Source of the DNA: Trifolium pratense
Taxonomy: Eukaryota; Streptophyta; Magnoliopsida; Fabales; Fabaceae
NCBI RefSeq assembly: GCF_020283565.1
Contig: NC_060059.1
Span: 2,735,501 to 2,799,500, forward strand
Length of the DNA stretch: 64,000 nucleotides
Reading direction: 5' to 3'
Part shown: positions 61,241-64,000 of the stretch, one piece after another
How positions within the stretch are numbered: the first letter of the stretch is position 1
Layout of the letters: each line of letters opens with the position of its first letter
Notes under the pieces: generated by a model
Told to the model about the DNA's origin: nothing
Database searches by the model: none
Seen by the model: only the letters and a program-made list of their open reading frames with translations
Position numbers and translations under genes: made by a program

Positions 61241-64000
61241 TATAAAAAATATAGACACTTGTCTTTGACCTTTATAAACTCAATTAGTATTTTTAGGTAA
61301 ATATATAGTGTTTTTATTTGACAATACAAAAAATAGACATTTAAAGAGCTTTGAAATCAATTTTGTCAAATTTTATATTTGAGCTAGACTTCAAAAGAAC
61401 ATTTTTAATAAAAGAAAATATTTTTTAAAAGAGAAAATAAATCATATATGTTCTAATATTCTTCAGATAAATAAGGGATTTTATCTTAAACCTCTAGCAT
61501 TTATAATCCTCAATTCATAATACCTTTTTCTTTTTTCCTTATGAATTTGATAAAATAAAAATAAAAAACACAAAATGAATAAATATGGCTAATGATGTCA
61601 ACTTAATATAAAGAATATGTAAGGGCAGAGTTATCCTTTCAATTATACTAATAAGTAATCACCACTAACTCTTCTTTTCCCTCAATTAATTGGTAACAAT
61701 CATTTGTTATTCTTAAATATTGTCTCTTTCATTTCTACTTCATTTTTTCCTATCATTATATTATAATAGATTTCGTTTACCGAAATGAAAATTCTCTTTC
61801 TACAATTGCATTTGCATGTCCGTAAAGGTTAGCTATTATATAAAAATGTAGTTGTATTTACATTAAAAATTAAAATTTTATTTTATAATTTGCCCAATTT
61901 TTATATAATAGAGTAACTTTAATTAGTTCCTACCATGCCATCATAACCAATGAAGAGCCAAGACATAAGACAGACATGAAAGAGAGGGAAAAACTACAAC
62001 ACATAATTGAAAATGCATCACCGAAGAGTTGTTTAGAGAAAATGATAAAGACCCAAAATCCAAAATTTGTACCACAAACATGTAGTAGCCTTGTATGAAA
62101 TCATATAGTTATATACACAACAGTTAAGGATAGAAAAAAAGTACTTCAAAGGTTGGTATAATAAAGTTATTTTTAAATTTAATAGGAAAATTAATTAAAA
62201 TTGTAACTGTCCAACTATTGTAAATTAAAATTTTACATGAATACAATGAGTGAGTAAATAACCATAATTAAGAAATAAGAGTTAAGGAATATAGAAAAAA
62301 TAGTATTGCAAAGGTTGGTGTGAGAAAGTTATTTTTTAAAAATCCATCTCTACATAAGGCTAAATATTTTTAAGATAGATTTCAACCTCATTAGTTAGAC
62401 AAAAAGTGGCTTCTCTGCACGGATTAGTTTGACAAAAAGTATGTTAGTACCACATATACTAAAGCTCTCAATGACAATATTTATTGTTGACATAGATGTT
62501 TGGTCTATACCATCAAAAACAATAGAATGAGATCTTGTCATAACCGTATAAACTTCACATCATATTTAACATGAATTTCTCAAAAAGCATCTGTTAAAAA
62601 GTCAGTACCACAAATATACTTTATAAAAATTGATTTTAAATTCGGTACCACACTTACTAAAGCTCCCAATGGCTATATTTCATGTTAACAATAGATATAT
62701 AGTTTATACCTTCGTAAGAAACAATAGAATAAGATCATTACAAATGTATACAAATATTATGTTACAAATTAAAATTCTAAGTAAATTATATCTCTTCAAC
62801 ATCTCAAGAACTAAAAACATAAATTACAAAAAGGAAAAAGAGAAATAGTATATTATCTCTTCTGTCACCTTTCAAAGATGTTCACTAACGAAAAATGAGA
62901 TACAGATGCGCAATCTGGTGATCTGCAAACACAAAAAAAAAGAGTCAAATCATTTTATTTTAAAATGTTATGCATCAAAACTAAAAGCAAAATTGCAAAA
63001 ATAAAAAGAAATGGGTTTCAATGGAAGACATGAAGGTGTTCTCTAATTATATGATCTTTCAAACCTTATCAGTTACATATATGAGGCAATTAGAGGAGCT
63101 AAACAATTACATAACTTTGACTCTAAAATGTATGTATATATCTTTAAATGTTTTGCGTGACATCTTTGATTGGCAACCTTGTTTCGTCCTACAGCTCATC
63201 AGCTTATGTCAACCTTGTTTCATCCTACTTCTTCATTGATTAGATTTAGCACCACACATGAAGTGAAAATTTGTGAAAAATCATTTCGTTCAATGCAAAG
63301 AAGGAAAAAACAGTATATACAATAACTTTAGTAGAAATGAAGAACAAAATAAATAACTTTAGAAATACCTTTTCATTGATTAACACCACAACTGAAGTAA
63401 AACATTATTTCTTTCAGCCTGAAAATGAAAAGGAAAAAAAAAGTGAGAGAGAAATCAATATACAACAATTTTAGTCCAAATGAACATAGTAGTTTCAATA
63501 GCATCATGGAAAGGTGGATGGTGGTGGCTATATATAGTGACAATGAATCTGAAAAATTGTGCATTAAATATTTTCATTTTGTAAGTTATATTTGGAGGAA
63601 TGTTAAGAGATAGATCTAATTAGTGTAATTAAAGAGTTGGAGAGTGTTTTAAGTTTTTAAGTTCTAACAATCTTTTATTTTTATTTTTTTTAGAATTGAA
63701 GCAGTATTTTTTTTATGGGAAGGGATGCATAATAGACTAATGCATTAAAATATATTAGGATTGATTAGTGTAAGATAAAAATTCATTAAAATATTTAATT
63801 AGTGTAAAATTAATGCAATAAATTAAGAAAATGGGAAGAAGAATTTTAAAGGTCAAGAATGAAAAACGTGAAGAATTTTTCTATTTCAAAGAGTTATATA
63901 GTCTATATATTATTATATATTTAATGAATAATGAGAAAGTTAATTGAGGGTTACATTAGAAAGTACATATAAGCATGCAATGTAATGATATATGACACAT
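60095..64000. other. AT-rich region, possible Helitron interior, no gene
   Basis: Contains (gata)n at about 60246-60269 and (att/aat)n at about 61196-61240. Two internal duplications are visible. A 'aaggttggtrt...aaagttattttt' unit occurs at about 62148 and 62309. A 'agtaccacatatactaaagctc' type unit occurs at about 62447 and 62644. No replicase/helicase or other protein could be recognised in any frame, so if it is a Helitron it is non-autonomous. Confidence 0.45.

Overview
This is a plant nuclear segment, AT-rich with GT-AG introns. It most resembles a papilionoid legume genome, with Medicago the likeliest genus. That guess rests on gene content, base composition and the style of its tRNA-derived SINEs and Stowaway/hAT MITEs; no species marker was read, so it is inference.

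The left third (1-33 kb) holds ordinary single genes. They are a one-finger C2H2 transcription factor with an EAR motif (595-1452, minus), a 9.5-kb gene-free stretch rich in small transposons, an 11-exon ARG1-type DnaJ gene (11127-16908, minus), a divergently transcribed 12-exon metallo-beta-lactamase-fold gene (18369-24129, plus), a two-exon GT14/BC10-type glycosyltransferase (27359-28898, plus) and a two-exon LRR receptor-like pseudokinase (29481-32762, minus). I rebuilt the exon structures by following reading frame and splice sites; every joined frame closes without a stop.

The middle (34-50 kb) is a head-to-tail cluster on the minus strand of five LRK10L-type receptor-like kinases: a GUB_WAK_bind-type extracellular exon, an optional small juxtamembrane exon, then one large kinase exon. 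Four are intact. The fifth has lost its extracellular exon and carries two in-frame stops. The third has a different ectodomain class joined to a kinase nearly identical to that of the fourth, which suggests exon exchange through phase-1 introns. The products are expected to be plasma-membrane non-RD kinases (HFD in place of HRD), a type common among immune receptors.

The right end (50-64 kb) has no intact gene that I can support. It holds a decayed 5' fragment resembling a MUT9-like casein kinase gene (about 52.5 kb), a tandem array of about 22 copies of a roughly 183-bp satellite (55.6-59.6 kb) with a younger nine-monomer higher-order duplication, and a Helitron-type 3' terminus (60064-60094) followed by AT-rich, partly duplicated sequence. 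I found no clearly new biological system. The items most worth a second look are the kinase-cluster ectodomain swap, the higher-order satellite, the captured kinase fragment and a GC-rich island at 40.8-41.2 kb.
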